64,000 nucleotides of DNA from Margaritispora aquatica (GCA_007644065.1 VJWN01000009.1:1302001-1366000); one strand, 5' to 3'. Shown: positions 1 to 11,738, counted from the first letter of the stretch. Made by a program: numbers and translations. Notes: generated from the letters alone by a model not told the origin.

Positions 1-1883
1 CTAGTAGAAGTACTTGAGTCATCTCGTAGCAAATTTGGTGTGAGGGTAATCTTTCTAGTTTCAACAGTATCATCTTTGAAGAAGGAGTCGGTATTTCGAA
101 CAGTGCCATTCCTGGACTTGCTCTCCACCTTGCCATCAAAAATCTCATCGCTTGAGCGGGAGGCCTCGGAGCTTGTCTTGGTAGTCGTTTCTCCATTCTT
201 GACGTCTGCTTCCGATGCATCTGATTTAACTTCTCGAATTTCGGATCTTGTCTTTAATGGTTCAACAGCCGCTACTTCTTCCTCGTCAATCCTCTGCTCT
301 TGGGCTTGCTCTTGTTGGCCATTCTGTCCGTAGAAATCGCCGTCACCTTCATCCTCGTCTGACGAGTAGTCCACGTCTGAAGCCTCTACGTAGGTGGGAG
401 CTGTAAAGGTCACAGTTTTAGCATTTCGTCGACGGATAGCGATTTTGAGAGGATTTCTTGATTTCTCGGCTTGGTCCCCAAGCATAGTCGAAGTGAGCTG
501 GATATTGTTAGACTATTTTCGCTACTAAATCTAATATTGCTTACATCGATGTTTCTGTGCTTATTTAAGCGAGCTAATCGCTCAGTTGGTGTCTCAATGT
601 GTTCTGCTGGTAAGTATCCTGAACATCTTAGCCTCGTCGCTTGTCAGATTTGGCAGCACACTAACCAATACTACTATCCTTGACTACTCGTACCAACCAC
701 CAATAGCTGTTGCTGTCATCGAGCAGGACCATGGTGTCTCCTTTAGTGGCATTGGCTTGACCTTCGACTGTGGCGACGAATGTATGCAATGCATAAACAA
801 ACTCGAAATCAATGTCCTCTATGTTTTGTAAGCATTCTCCACCCCAACCTGAATCAACAAATCTAGAGTCAGCAGAACAAGGAATGTGGTAATCATCATC
901 ATCCTCGGAGTCGTAAGGTATTGTAGGTGAGCTTTCGTTTTCGTTTGGTTCTTCGATCATCTCCTCTTCAAAGACTTCCACACCTTCATCCAGTATGTCC
1001 AAATCGCTTGCAAGAATGTCTTCAGCCAACTGATCCAAGTCGTAGTATTGCTCGTAGTCGTATTCCTCGCCATTCTCCTCGACATATGGAAGTAGATTGT
1101 CCAATCGTGGCAGGGAGTTGTCCTCCATAGAAAGCTCATAGTTCGATTCGCTGGCAGTCTCGTCCGGATACTCACCTGGAAGATGACGATGATGTGCTTC
1201 ACTGCTCCAGGGCTGGAGGACGCCTGCGACATCCAACTCAGGAAGCAGTGTCATAGGGAAATGATCGGGTGTCTCCACAAATGGTGAAGAGCTTGCACAG
1301 CACGCTTGTGATATTGCCGACACTCTTGGAGTTCGAGTAAGAGAATCTGATCGTTGGGGCCACAGATGAGAAAGGGAATACCCACCATCATCGATAGATG
1401 GAGAGCTCGAAATTTTGTCCATCATATCATCGTCCATTCCGTCGTCACCCTCCGCGTCTGCCATGTCTGCGTCCTCTGCCGTTGATCCTGTCAGACCTCC
1501 GTTCTGTGCAATAGCCAGATTGTCCTGCTTTTGAAGATTGCCGTTTGATAATTTGGATGCTACTCCGGTCGCGAGATCATCACCGTACTGCTGTAACTCC
1601 TGAGCCTCGCTGTTCGACCATTCCTTTGACACTCGCGGACTTCGTTGAATCTCCTCCTTTGCCTCTTGCGCCACCTCACGTAGCGTGTCTGCTTGATGAG
1701 GAGCTGGGGGTCCAGAGCCTAGGGGGGCCGGCTGGGTTGGTTTTCTGGTGTGGTCTTGCGCCGAGGGGGCATTTTGATCTTGCAGATCGATTGAGTCTGT
1801 TTGAATAGACGTCAGTCATTGGATTTTTATAAACAAAGACTTGGACTCCTCCTACCCGCTCGAATGATTTCTGGTCGTGTCAT
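1..1883 (-). CDS. BUD14: BUD14-like SH3-domain protein (C-terminus beyond window)
   Basis: Partial gene; it runs off the left edge. Exons on the minus strand are 1883-1856, 1796-666, 618-545 and 497 to below 1, with introns of 59, 47 and 47 nt. The first exon is only 28 nt and encodes MTRPEIIRA; no ATG lies in frame in exon 2, and a CTGAC branch site plus CAAACAG acceptor support the split. The N-terminal half is acidic and disordered. An SH3 fold follows, spread over exons 2-3: it starts near FVYALHTFVATVEG, has a WWLVR core and ends in GYLPAEHIETP. After it comes a conserved basic patch (RRRNAKTVTF) and an acidic Ser-rich tail. In yeast, Bud14 works with Kelch proteins and Glc7 phosphatase in polarised growth and formin control; the role here is inferred from the SH3 and its flanking motif. 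The family assignment rests on remembered fungal sequences. Confidence 0.82.
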
Positions 1884-2474
1884 GATGTTTCAATTGCATG
1901 GGTGTTTTGAATTCAGCGATTGTCGCAGTGTCGTAGGGACAGTGGGAAAGTCGAATGCACGAATCCGCACTTTGACCTGAGCAATCTATATCATCCAATG
2001 AGTTTCCTTCGCAGATGCGCCTTTTGCCAAATAAATCGACGTCACGGTTAAGGAGTGAGGGCAGCTTTAACGCTGCGAAATTGCGTTCCAGGAGACTGCC
2101 AGGATTCTTTTTGGTTCACGAGGGATACAGGTACGAGCAAAAGCCGGTCTAAAAACAAATACAGAAGATAATGGGCTGTGTCGTCGCAATAAAAACTCAG
2201 GGCTGAGAAAGGCGAAGGAATGATCTCTGCGAAAGTTAGTGACGACGCGGATGATAATTGCTGAGCGGGTTGAATTGTTTTCTGGTATCGAGTTGGAATT
2301 CTGAGAGACTGAGAGAGACAACTTCCAAAACATGAAACAAATTGGGATGTTCAAGGTGGTGCTTCGACAGGGGGTTGGTTGATGGTCGGACGTCCTACCC
2401 ATCCCCAGGTGCTTGGGTCAGTAACCTGAAGCAGTTTAGTCGGGGTATTTTCCCCTTAGGCACTTCCGTACCCA

Positions 2475-2512
2475 GGTAGGTATGGTAGGTATGGTAGGTA
2501 TGGTAGGTATGG
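2475..2512. repeat. 9-bp minisatellite, GGTAGGTAT x4
   Basis: Four perfect head-to-tail copies of GGTAGGTAT plus two bases of a fifth. It lies in the non-coding stretch upstream of the BUD14-like gene and is likely to vary in length between strains. Confidence 0.9.
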
Positions 2513-5500
2513 CATAGTAGGCATATTCCGCACGCACTTCACCACCATATCATATGGAGGTAAGGCAGTCCAAGATTAAATGAGGTCCGATTCTTGGAAT
2601 GAGGAGCGATTGGCACCCCCCAAAAATAATAAAAAAGCAATGTCTTATCGATTTTTTATCGATTTTGATCAGAAATTCATTCTCGAGTCATTCCTTCACA
2701 GATTCGCTTCCAGATTGAACCTCCACTCCTTTTATCTGATTTGTCTGATTTGTCTGTTTCGTCTGCTTTAGCCATGTGTTTGACTCAAGAAGAACCAGAG
2801 AACTTCGTTCCCGACGCTTTCCTCGTCTAGTAGTCTCAAAAATCAAGGGGGAAGTTGGCTTCGAGATCGGACCTTGGTGCTTTCAGCCTTGGTTCGGCAC
2901 TGGGCTGGGCTGGATTGTGACGAGATCAGACCCAAAACCTCACCTGCATGCCGTTTTCAGAGAACTATTTCTTCAGCTGGATGATGCCGAAGCATGTACT
3001 CGCTTTTTTCATAAGTTTGAAGTCTGAACCCTAGCCTACCAAGGGGGATTTTAATGGTAAAAGATCTGGGGTTCAGACTTCCGACTTCCGAGTAGAGTCA
3101 AATTGGCCTCGAACGTACTCGTTCACGATTTGATGTAAGCGCTTCTGAGGTGATGGGGAACGTGTGATGGAAATTTTCACACAATCGAATAGGAGGCTGT
3201 ATACGTGAATCGGCCGTGCTGAAAGGGTCACACGACTTACATCAGCGATCTATATTTTTTTGGAGTCGTGATGGATCGCTGTCAGTATAGTGGTGTATAT
3301 ACATGAATCAGGAGAAACATGCAGCTCAAGAATTCGCATTCTCTGGCACACAATCAACGCAAATTTTGCTATTCCCACAATGATATCTCTCTCCATAGGT
3401 ACTGAATGGGAAAAGCGTGCGAGTTTGGAAGGGTCTGGAAGTATTGAAAGGAGTTTTCAGTTCTTCTAGCGTCTTCGTCATTCCTGTCATCAACACTATC
3501 AGGTCCTGTTGCACTCCCATATAAACACCTCAAGTAGGCATAAAGCTGTATCAACTATCCTACATTTTAGTGTCTATATTTCCCGACATAAATTGGTTGG
3601 CATAGTGAATGAGATAGCATATGTCGTGGAATGTCGCCGAGTGGCATTCCATCAAAATCCACTGCAATAGCTCCTCCGAACACATAATAGCGGACTAGGA
3701 GTCAAATAAAGTGTGGTTTTAATCTCTCCATGGCGTACTCGCGAGGCTGGTTAGAAATGTGATATTCAAGTCGTCAGAGGAGGATGTGATGCAAGAACAA
3801 CTCATAGTGCTTCGTGCGATTATCTACACAAATGATCCCACGTGGCTTTGTACACCCCGACACGCTTGAGTGATGAGGTAGGTTGAGATGTTTTGATGAG
3901 GGTCGATAAAGCAGGATGAGCTAAGGAAGAAACTGTCTCAGCGAATATCCAATCGGGTCACATTTCGAGAAGTATGTAAATTGAATTTGGTCAAGATGCA
4001 GGATAACGAGACACATATCTTTCCCTTCTCGATGCCATTGCATGATAATATTTCAGTACGTTTGAGTTTTTCTGTTGCTTGCTATATTCAAGAAATAAGT
4101 GCTCCTGCCATTCAACAAGATTTATGTTTTGAGCTCAAACTCCCATAGCATTGAACGGTGTACGATTGCATGGGCCAGGCAGCGTAACACCCACGACATC
4201 ACTCCAGGTCTTCCACATGAATCGAGCAATCGCCTTTGTCCATTCTATCAGACCCCGTGCAAGATCCCGATACGTTGTGAAGTAACAGGGTAATTTCTGA
4301 AGATTCAAGGTGAGGATGGAACGAATCTGCTCCTGGCATCGGGTCATATGCCGGCTAGGTTGGATCCATACATCCCCATGTGCATCAGCTCTATAGTTTG
4401 CCAAGTTGTCCTCATGGCAGCCTCATCTTAACGACTAACTTGGTCGACAAGAACATAGTCGACAAGAACATAGTCGAATTCCCTAGAACCTTAACAACTC
4501 TCGAGTAGCAACGAAACTCATCTGATAGACTCGCAAGGAGCATCCTCGGCTTCAGCCAAGAAGGGTAACTTGAGTGTTCCCAATTTGTATTCAAATCATT
4601 GCTGAAACAGGTACGCCGAGTCGAGCACCTGATCTAGAAATCCAGATAAGATATAGAGTTTTTCCATAAAGAGAGGCATAGCCTAGATGCTTTCAAACGA
4701 GGTTGTTTGGAATCCCAGAATTGAGACCAGTTGCGGACTGTCCATAAAATACCGCTAGCTTTCTATGTTATATTAGAAGCAAAACGGGTCGTCTAGATCG
4801 CTCGTCTGAGGTCAATTGCATTTGAGACCATTGTCTGACATATGACTTGGAGTGTCTCAAGCCAAATGCCTCAATCCCGATGACTATACTACATGGGCAT
4901 TGCAGCTTCAAGGATTCTGATCATGTAGCCTGATCTGACGCATCTAGCATCCGGGAGATGAAAGCAGACATGTTCGAGGTGTTGATGCAAATTTACCAGG
5001 ATGTCAATGAGTTTAGCGGTTCTGGATAATCAACGTATTTTCAAAGACAAGAAGATTTGACCACGATCTGCTTTAGACACCACTCTCTGGCATACTATCG
5101 AGAGATGGAATGCAAGCAGATGAATGGACAGCAGGATAAATAATCAAAATATTGAAAGGTCAGCTTATGCAACCAGAGGCGACTGCGACCATCTGGGTAA
5201 ATAAGCCTGCCACCATAGGGCGTGAAGAAACAAAATTCAACGCAAGGCAACGGAAAATTAAACTCCATATTATGGATGAAGATCAGTGCCGGACATACTC
5301 AACTTTATTTGAGACACTGACCATACGGAGCATTTTCCTGGTCTTCGTTCGATGGCTCGAGATCTGCCCAAATGCTTGTTGGAGAGTCCTCAGCAAAGCC
5401 AAGCTCACTAAGAGAAGGTTTGTCTCAATCAGATGGCACACTTGAATTCATTGCAACAACAGCCGAGAAGCAATTAAGTGGAAAGCTGCAAAGGTTTTCT

Positions 5501-5550
5501 GAATGCTGAGATGCTTAATGAAGTTTACTCAAGATTCGAGTTGAGATTGA

Positions 5551-5604
5551 GGAGAGATGGGAGAGATGGGAGAGATGGGAGAGATGGGAGAGATGGGAGA
5601 GATG
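5551..5604. repeat. 9-bp minisatellite, GGAGAGATG x6
   Basis: Six perfect copies of GGAGAGATG. It gives an artificial Gly-Arg-Asp repeat in one forward frame, which explains a 90-codon open frame here that I do not regard as a gene. Confidence 0.9.
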
Positions 5605-5835
5605 GAAACGCGAATATTGTGATGATTTTGTTACTGGCCACTCGAGCTCGTTCTCGCTTTGTCACCGAGGTCCAACTCTTTCAATCCATTAGGTTAGGTT
5701 CCAGTATTTTCATGTGTCTCGTGTCCCAGCCAGCTGTGATGATTAGGTAAGCTAATTAGATACATTATCTCTGCTGTGATCGGATTTCCCGGACGGCTTC
5801 ATGCAGACAGACTAAGGTGCAGCGAAGAAGCTCAA

Positions 5836-6381
5836 CTTGGCTCACATATTGCATTGGCCTTTGTTCTCAAATAAGGTAGAACTCCTCGACCATAGGGCTG
5901 AAGGAAAGATTCTTGTATGGCACTTGTACCGATAGGCACACAGAGAAGGGACTTGAAACCAAAGACAATCGTGATGGCTTACTTCTCGACAAGCTTTTGG
6001 CTGCCAATTCTTGTCGACGCCCATACGATGCCAAGTATCCAACTCCTTGGCAAGCCGGTTCGATGGCCGAATTGGAACCCAACCCAAAGTGTTTCTGCGG
6101 ACCTCTGCGGACCTGTGGGAAGCATGTTTCTTCACTGCGCCACGACGGAAATGTTGCCCATCGAGCCCATTTGATGTGCATTGGATGTCCATTGGATGTC
6201 CATTTTCTCTCTAGTATTGTACGAGTAAACCCTTCCATCCTCTATACTTACAGTACTTTGAACGGCATTGTATTTGATCGAGGAACCAGGTTCCGCTTAT
6301 TTTGCCCATCCACACCATACCATCATCCACCTCATCCACCCACCCACTGGTCAGAGAGACTTCTTCCCTTCCCAAGCCAAG
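5836..6381. promoter_or_regulatory. Cluster of GCCAAG (PacC-type) hexamers upstream of palH
   Basis: GCCAAG or its complement CTTGGC occurs at 5836-5841, 6030-6035, 6046-6051 and 6376-6381, that is 590-1140 bp before the palH start. The first three fall within about 215 bp, and two are only 10 bp apart in inverted orientation. GCCARG is the known PacC/Rim101 core, and palH encodes the ambient-pH sensor of that pathway. Because the hexamer is short, one hit per kilobase is expected by chance, so this is suggestive only. Confidence 0.3.
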
Positions 6382-6972
6382 ATACCTGCCCGTTACCCTA
6401 CCCAAAAGTTCCAAACAGGTGGTACCGTTATGCACTTTGGATCTCTGAATGCCTTCGTCCTCTAAACCTCATCCCCTCACATCTCACATCTCACTCTCCT
6501 CTAAACCGGATCTTGACCTCACAATCCGTCGAGATCGGAAAAGTCTGTCGGTCATTCATCCTGGCTCATTGGATCTAATTTGGTTTTAAACTTTATTTTC
6601 CTGTTAGGGGCCTGTGTTTAGGGCCTTTTTGGTCTGGACGGCTGAAACTCCCCTCATACCTTCAACGCACCAGCTGCAACACCGACAACACCGACAACTT
6701 CCACATCCACATCCACGTCTCTTCCACCCTCGAACAAATCTTGCGCCCGGCGATCAGCATTCAGTCATAGCGATCATTTCACGCTTCAATCTCCATCAAC
6801 CACCTCAATTATCGATCCTCAATCGCGACTTTCCGACACCGAGCCTGCGACAGCACCCGCCATCGTGAGAGCCCATCTCTGACCCTATTCCACCACATCC
6901 ATCAACCTGGACAATGTCGAATTGTCAACAGTAGGAACTCTTCGAAGATCTGCGGCGGGCCGCACAGTTTTG

Positions 6973-9294
6973 ATGATGGAGGAACGACAGCTTATCAATA
7001 TCGCCAGGCCATCGCCGACATCAACGTCTTCCTCAGCGAAGGAACATTGTACACCATTCAGTCTACCATCGAACGGCATCTTGACTCTCAACGATACATT
7101 TGTCATCACCCTCACATCCGATGCCGTATACAGACCAGAATGCACAGGTGGTGCGAACGACATCATTTTCACGGGCTCGGAATCGTTATCATACACTGAT
7201 TTTCGCGATCCTTTCTATGCCTCAACTATCCCACAATGTTACGCACTGGCTGCCGCGACAATCGTCGCGTATATGCTTGTTATCATGCTTCTAATCACTC
7301 CCCGAACTTTCTTACACCAAGGCGCCGTGGTTCTCGGACGACGCGGATTTACAAATGGACCCTCTGGAAGCAATGCTGGTATCGGAATTGGTGGACGACC
7401 ATGGCTCCAGAAAGTTGCTGCATTGACAGTAGCCGTCTCGCTCACAATCGCCACAGTCGATACATTCCGTGTTGCGGAGAGTCAATATCTAGTAGGATAT
7501 ATGGATGCCCAATCACTTCAGAGGCAAGTCGAGGATGGAACCGAACTGAAGGTCATCAGGATTATCTCGGACACATTCTTATGGCTGGCTCAAGCTCAGA
7601 CCCTCATACGACTTTTCCCTCGTCAACGGGAGAAAATCATCATCAAGTGGACAGCCTTTGCTCTCATCTCTCTGGATGTCCTTTTCAGTATTCTTAACAC
7701 CTTTGTGTTTGGAGGGAACTCTCGACCTCGAAATTTCGTGGATGCAGTGCCCGCCCTAGCATATCTCTTTCAGTTGGCACTCAGTTTGCTGTATGCTGCT
7801 TGGGTTATATACTATTCTTTAACAAAGAAGCAATTCGCTTTCTATCATCCACAGATGAAGAATATTTGTTTGGTTGCATTGTTATCACTACTTTCAGTAC
7901 TAGTTCCCGTCGTTTTCTTTGTTTTAGATATATCAAAGCCAACATTGGCTGGTTGGGGAGATTATGTTCGATGGGTCGGTGCTGCGGCTGCCAGTGTTGT
8001 TGTATGGGAGTGGGTGGAGAGGATAGAGGCATTGGAGAGAGATGACAAAAAAGATGGAGTACTCGGGAGAGAAGTATTCGATGGAGATGAGATGCTCGAT
8101 GTCGAGTCCGACCCAGGTGCACCAACACGGGCCTATCGTGTTAGGAAAAATGGAAAGGATGGTGGCTCAGATGATGGACGGTCCACAGGCTCTAATGGGA
8201 GATCCTGGCCTGGTATGGGAGGACTTGCCAATCGTTATAGATCGCGAGTCTCTCAAGATATTGAGACTGGGAAGCCAGAAAAGACATCTCGCCGGATAGG
8301 GAAGAGAATACCGAGGCCACGACCTCCTTTATGGCCTACACGTCCACCACCAGCTGCAACACCAATCAGTCGAGCAGATACAGCGAGTGCTGAGAGTACG
8401 GTGTATGCGATTCGATATCATCCTATTAGCGAGCCAACACCACCCGTGGCAATAGAGAGGGCGCCCGTTATTTCTAGAGGCAATAGTCTTGAGATTGTTA
8501 CATCTATTCACGATGACAGCAGTGTTTTGTCAGAGAAACCGATCGTTCTTGAAAGCCAACATGATGAACCATCCCCGGAGTTAGAAACCAAGAAATCTGG
8601 CACATGGCAGGCATTGGCGAATGCAAATCCATTCAAAAGAAGAGCTCAAGATCCTCCACCAGAGGTCTCAGCACAAATTTCAAAAGTTGCCGAATCCACA
8701 AGTGGTCATGAAGCAGCAAATAAATGGAATATCAAATCACGATTCGAGGATTTTGCTTCTGTCCAAGCAGAGAGACTTCGCGAGAGATCGAAACCTCCAA
8801 CCTCCGCCGCAGCACCTCTACCCATTACCATCATTCCGGCACCACCTCGTCGCCGGAATCTAGCTGTTACATTAGAGAATATGGAAAGAACCGAAGCATT
8901 ACAGAGGCAACACAGCACCGAATCGAGAAATGGCGGACAATCATCAAGTACTCTTGAACGAGAACCCACATCAGACATCGGTCTACACTTCCAACCTACG
9001 CCACAGCCAGCCGTTCGAATGAATGACCCCTACACCCCGGATGATGTCAACCTACAGTCAATTCATCAACGAGGTGCACTTTCTTTCGTTATGAATCCAC
9101 AATATGGAGATGAAATAGTTTCACCAGTGTCACCTTCATCTCCTGACGCAACTCGAAGTCAGTTTTCACCTCTCAGTCTTCAGAGCAGCACAGCCCAGCT
9201 TCGACCTCAAGGTTCTCCACGTCACAATGGGCAACCTGTAATAATCATACCTGCTCCACCCCGGCGGCGAAGAGCTATTGAAGACGATGACTAG
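6973..9294 (+). CDS. palH: pH-response sensor PalH/Rim21
   Basis: Intronless, 773 aa. The start is the ATG pair at 6973/6976; the frame is open a little further upstream but has no earlier ATG. The N-terminal ~88 residues are extracytoplasmic, with two Cys (26, 57). Seven hydrophobic segments follow at roughly 90-108, 147-165, 196-214, 225-246, 260-282, 297-318 and 330-348. The last ends in the family signature VRWVGAAAASVVVWEWVERIE. A long hydrophilic, Pro/Ser-rich cytoplasmic tail makes up the second half. In Aspergillus, PalH is the plasma-membrane alkaline-pH receptor; its tail binds the arrestin-like PalF and leads to ESCRT-linked proteolytic activation of PacC. The tail carries the motif IIPAPPRRR twice (621-628 and 758-766), the second copy almost at the C-terminus. 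Confidence 0.95.
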   Translation: MMEERQLINIARPSPTSTSSSAKEHCTPFSLPSNGILTLNDTFVITLTSDAVYRPECTGGANDIIFTGSESLSYTDFRDPFYASTIPQCYALAAATIVAYMLVIMLLITPRTFLHQGAVVLGRRGFTNGPSGSNAGIGIGGRPWLQKVAALTVAVSLTIATVDTFRVAESQYLVGYMDAQSLQRQVEDGTELKVIRIISDTFLWLAQAQTLIRLFPRQREKIIIKWTAFALISLDVLFSILNTFVFGGNSRPRNFVDAVPALAYLFQLALSLLYAAWVIYYSLTKKQFAFYHPQMKNICLVALLSLLSVLVPVVFFVLDISKPTLAGWGDYVRWVGAAAASVVVWEWVERIEALERDDKKDGVLGREVFDGDEMLDVESDPGAPTRAYRVRKNGKDGGSDDGRSTGSNGRSWPGMGGLANRYRSRVSQDIETGKPEKTSRRIGKRIPRPRPPLWPTRPPPAATPISRADTASAESTVYAIRYHPISEPTPPVAIERAPVISRGNSLEIVTSIHDDSSVLSEKPIVLESQHDEPSPELETKKSGTWQALANANPFKRRAQDPPPEVSAQISKVAESTSGHEAANKWNIKSRFEDFASVQAERLRERSKPPTSAAAPLPITIIPAPPRRRNLAVTLENMERTEALQRQHSTESRNGGQSSSTLEREPTSDIGLHFQPTPQPAVRMNDPYTPDDVNLQSIHQRGALSFVMNPQYGDEIVSPVSPSSPDATRSQFSPLSLQSSTAQLRPQGSPRHNGQPVIIIPAPPRRRRAIEDDD

Positions 9295-11296
9295 GTTAGG
9301 CTTTTGTGGATTCTGGCATTTTGAGCGTGGCGTCAATGAATTGGTTAGTGTATAAACATTAGGGTTGGATATATAAAAACGGGTTATCTGGTTACTTATT
9401 GGAGTTTTGGGCATACTTGTGGGATAGATGCGGCAATGGGATGGCAAAGGCTATATATACCCGTGCTTTGGGGAGCATGTATATTGTATACAGAACACTT
9501 GACGATCTAATGAAGGTTGGATGTTCTGTGCAGCGAAGAATCAAATGATATTATTGAAGTACCTGACCTTTCATTGCTTTTCTGTTGTCGAATGTGATGT
9601 TTAGCTGTGTGGGTGAAGTTTATTCCTGGAAGTCATCTGCGAGTAGTATGTCTTGTACGGTACCTCTGAAGCTTAATCCTAACGCTGATTATAAGGGACT
9701 TTATGGTTGGACTTTCAACCCATGTTAGCTTTTCAGGACAAGACATAGCCTACACCTGTATGCCGTTATCTCGAAGTCGACTGAGGACAGCTTGCTTTGA
9801 ATCTCTTTGGACACTTCGCTTAAATTTGTATAGTGGGTGAGCATGCCGAGCGTCGACACTTTTTGACTACAGAGTGATTACAACGAGAAATCGAACCCGT
9901 TTTGGCAGAAAAACTGGATCTAGATCACAACACTGAGTCAGCATGGTATGTCGAGAGGTACGATTTGTAGTAAAGTGCGGGATTAGTAAAAGGAGGTGTT
10001 TGGATCTCGAGCGTGATGCTGTTGGCTAACGTTGGTACAGCGTGCATAACGAGGTCCATGCTGTAATTAAGGGAATCAAGCTTTGGGTAGTCTATGCTCT
10101 AGAATGTATTGTGACCATGGATATTATATGTAGCGGTCTTTTATATCGAGAAAAGAAGGAAGAGACGAAAAGGGCTGTTTTATACTCTAAATTCGTGTGT
10201 TGACTTGTATGGTAAGTCAGGTATGGCTAGCACAAACATTTCTCATCACAAGCCAGTGAATGAAATACTCACATCATGCTTAGAAAATACAACTGGATAA
10301 GTACAGCTTGCTCGATGATCTGGAATATGGATGTAGATAGAGGAGGGGAGTGAGAGAGGTGGTTCTACTGTGATGCCATATGCAATTCTATATTGCGGGT
10401 AGATCACAACAGATTTCGCCTATAATTGATGGAAGAAGTTGGTTTCTCGATACTCGTCAAGTCCTATGCCTTGACGTATAAGATGGATTAGCACGGCCTA
10501 TTCATTCACTAAACTGAAAATTAGTTCTCGAAGAAATTAAGCGAGCCTTAACGTCGTGGCAGAGGGCAGATCTTAACGTACACAAATCTTTCTCTCCACA
10601 ATCACGCGAGGAAAAAAGTGTTATAATCTGCGTAGATATCAGACTTCAAGACACATGATGGATCGACAGAGCGTGCTCACTCTTTGCATCAAAACTTGGA
10701 TCTTGGAGAAATGAAGCGAGTCTGGAGCAACTGCGTGAATTTACATAGTAAATGGGGCACGCCACTCAGGGAAGATTTTCCACCGCAATCAAGGAATTAA
10801 AGACAATTTGACAGGAACCAGATAGTATGCTCATTTATTATCATAGCAAAGGTACAGCTTACCTAAAGCTTACCCAGTGGTGGAAAGTTAAAGTGGCTTG
10901 AGATTGTCCAGACGCCATCCGCGAAATCACAGTAGGATAGGCAGTTCGTCTAGTCACCAAAACTTGAAAGCTACGATCTACAACAACAATATGTGACCGT
11001 TAAGTTTCTATGATGATGAGAGGATGATATGTGAATGGCTTTTTGTGGAGAGTGAACTCACCTTGTCATGGAGGTAGAACGGCTATCTCGCTTGTCACAT
11101 AACGGTGTAGAGTAATTCCAACACTTGCAAATTGCGCCAGCTAAAACTAAAAACCCGAAATACATATTTGTTAACAATACTTTTTGCATCCCACCTGAAA
11201 GATTTTTTTCCCTTTCACTAACCACATTCCTTGCTACGAAATTTTTTTTTTTTAAAAAAAAATCCTGATTCCCATTGATAACAAATCCAACAATCA
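9295..11296. other. Gene-free stretch after palH
   Basis: The first ~200 bp are the likely palH 3' UTR. The rest has no open frame over about 60 codons except one that overlaps the end of the next gene. Between about 10490 and 10800 there are two diverged copies of a segment containing (t/c)tcgaagaaatNaagcgag. At 11240-11263 a run of T is followed by a run of A, a perfect AT palindrome just beyond the stop of the secreted-protein gene. I see no RNA gene. Confidence 0.5.
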
Positions 11297-11738
11297 CTAC
11301 ACACAAATATCACCAAACACCTTGATCGGTGGGGGTATAAGTAACCAGGCAAGACTAACATTGGTACAAAGAATGCCGCACGACTGAGATCTATATGGTG
11401 ACAGGGCGGCGGTAGCTGCATTGCCTAAACACAGATATATGGTTTTTGCGGCGCAACCTCCGGTCAAGCCACTGCTCGTCACAGCCTATGATAGTGATCC
11501 ATGTCAGCTTGGTTTATATATCATTGATACGAGATACAGAGGATAGGATGACGGGCGATGAGAATTGATATGCTTAGAACTGATAAGAGGGGAGACGTAC
11601 ACGACTACCACAGAGAAGCCCAAGTGAGCCGGGCATGCACATGCAAGGTGAAGTAACAGTAGCTGGGATTGCGGTAGAAGTAGCAGCAGTGAAGAAGGAG
11701 GCGGCAAGGACAATAACTGCTTGAGTTGGGAAGAGCAT
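11297..11738 (-). CDS. Small secreted cysteine-rich protein (candidate effector), copy 1
   Basis: Two exons, 11738-11601 and 11485-11297, encode 108 aa. The 115-nt intron has donor GTACGT, a GCTGACATG branch site and a CATAG acceptor. A clear signal peptide (about residues 1-23, hydrophobic core VIVLAASFFTAA) precedes a mature chain of about 85 residues with 8 Cys. The exon 1 end carries CMCMPGSLGLLCGSR, matching CACLPDSIGLVCGNR in the gene at 15465. The intron lies at the same place, right after the Arg codon, in both. After the intron the two align without gaps for some 20 residues (C..xT(I/L)Y.C.G) and both end near DIC. Size, export signal and Cys content suggest an apoplastic secreted protein; no known domain is recognised and function is unknown. 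The gene sits in a gene-poor region. Confidence 0.72.

Larger units (their letters stand above)
1884..6972. other. Long intergenic region and palH leader
   Basis: About 5 kb without a gene I can support. Open frames are short and overlap each other, and none shows a domain. The left part is the promoter of the BUD14-like gene. The right part, from about 6600, is C/T-rich with CAACACCGACAACACC-type tracts typical of a fungal 5' leader and belongs to palH. It contains two 9-bp minisatellites (listed separately) and a 15-bp direct duplication, gtcgacaagaacata, near 4442-4471. Confidence 0.6.

Noticed and set aside
5478..5750. 90-codon frame with a Gly-Arg-Asp repeat
   Set aside because: The repeat is just the translation of a 9-bp minisatellite, and nothing else supports coding.
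5913..6578. 221-codon forward open frame upstream of palH
   Set aside because: Rich in His/Pro/Cys from C-rich leader sequence, overlapped by other open frames on both strands, no domain. It lies in the promoter and leader of palH.
6922..6972. Upstream extension of the palH frame
   Set aside because: It begins with TTG and has no ATG before 6973. The extension reads STVGTLRRSAAGRTV and is not seen in PalH proteins I know.
9880..9900. Sequence atcgaaccc, reminiscent of a tRNA T-arm
   Set aside because: The flanks do not form the 5-bp T stem, and no D or anticodon arm or acceptor stem could be built.
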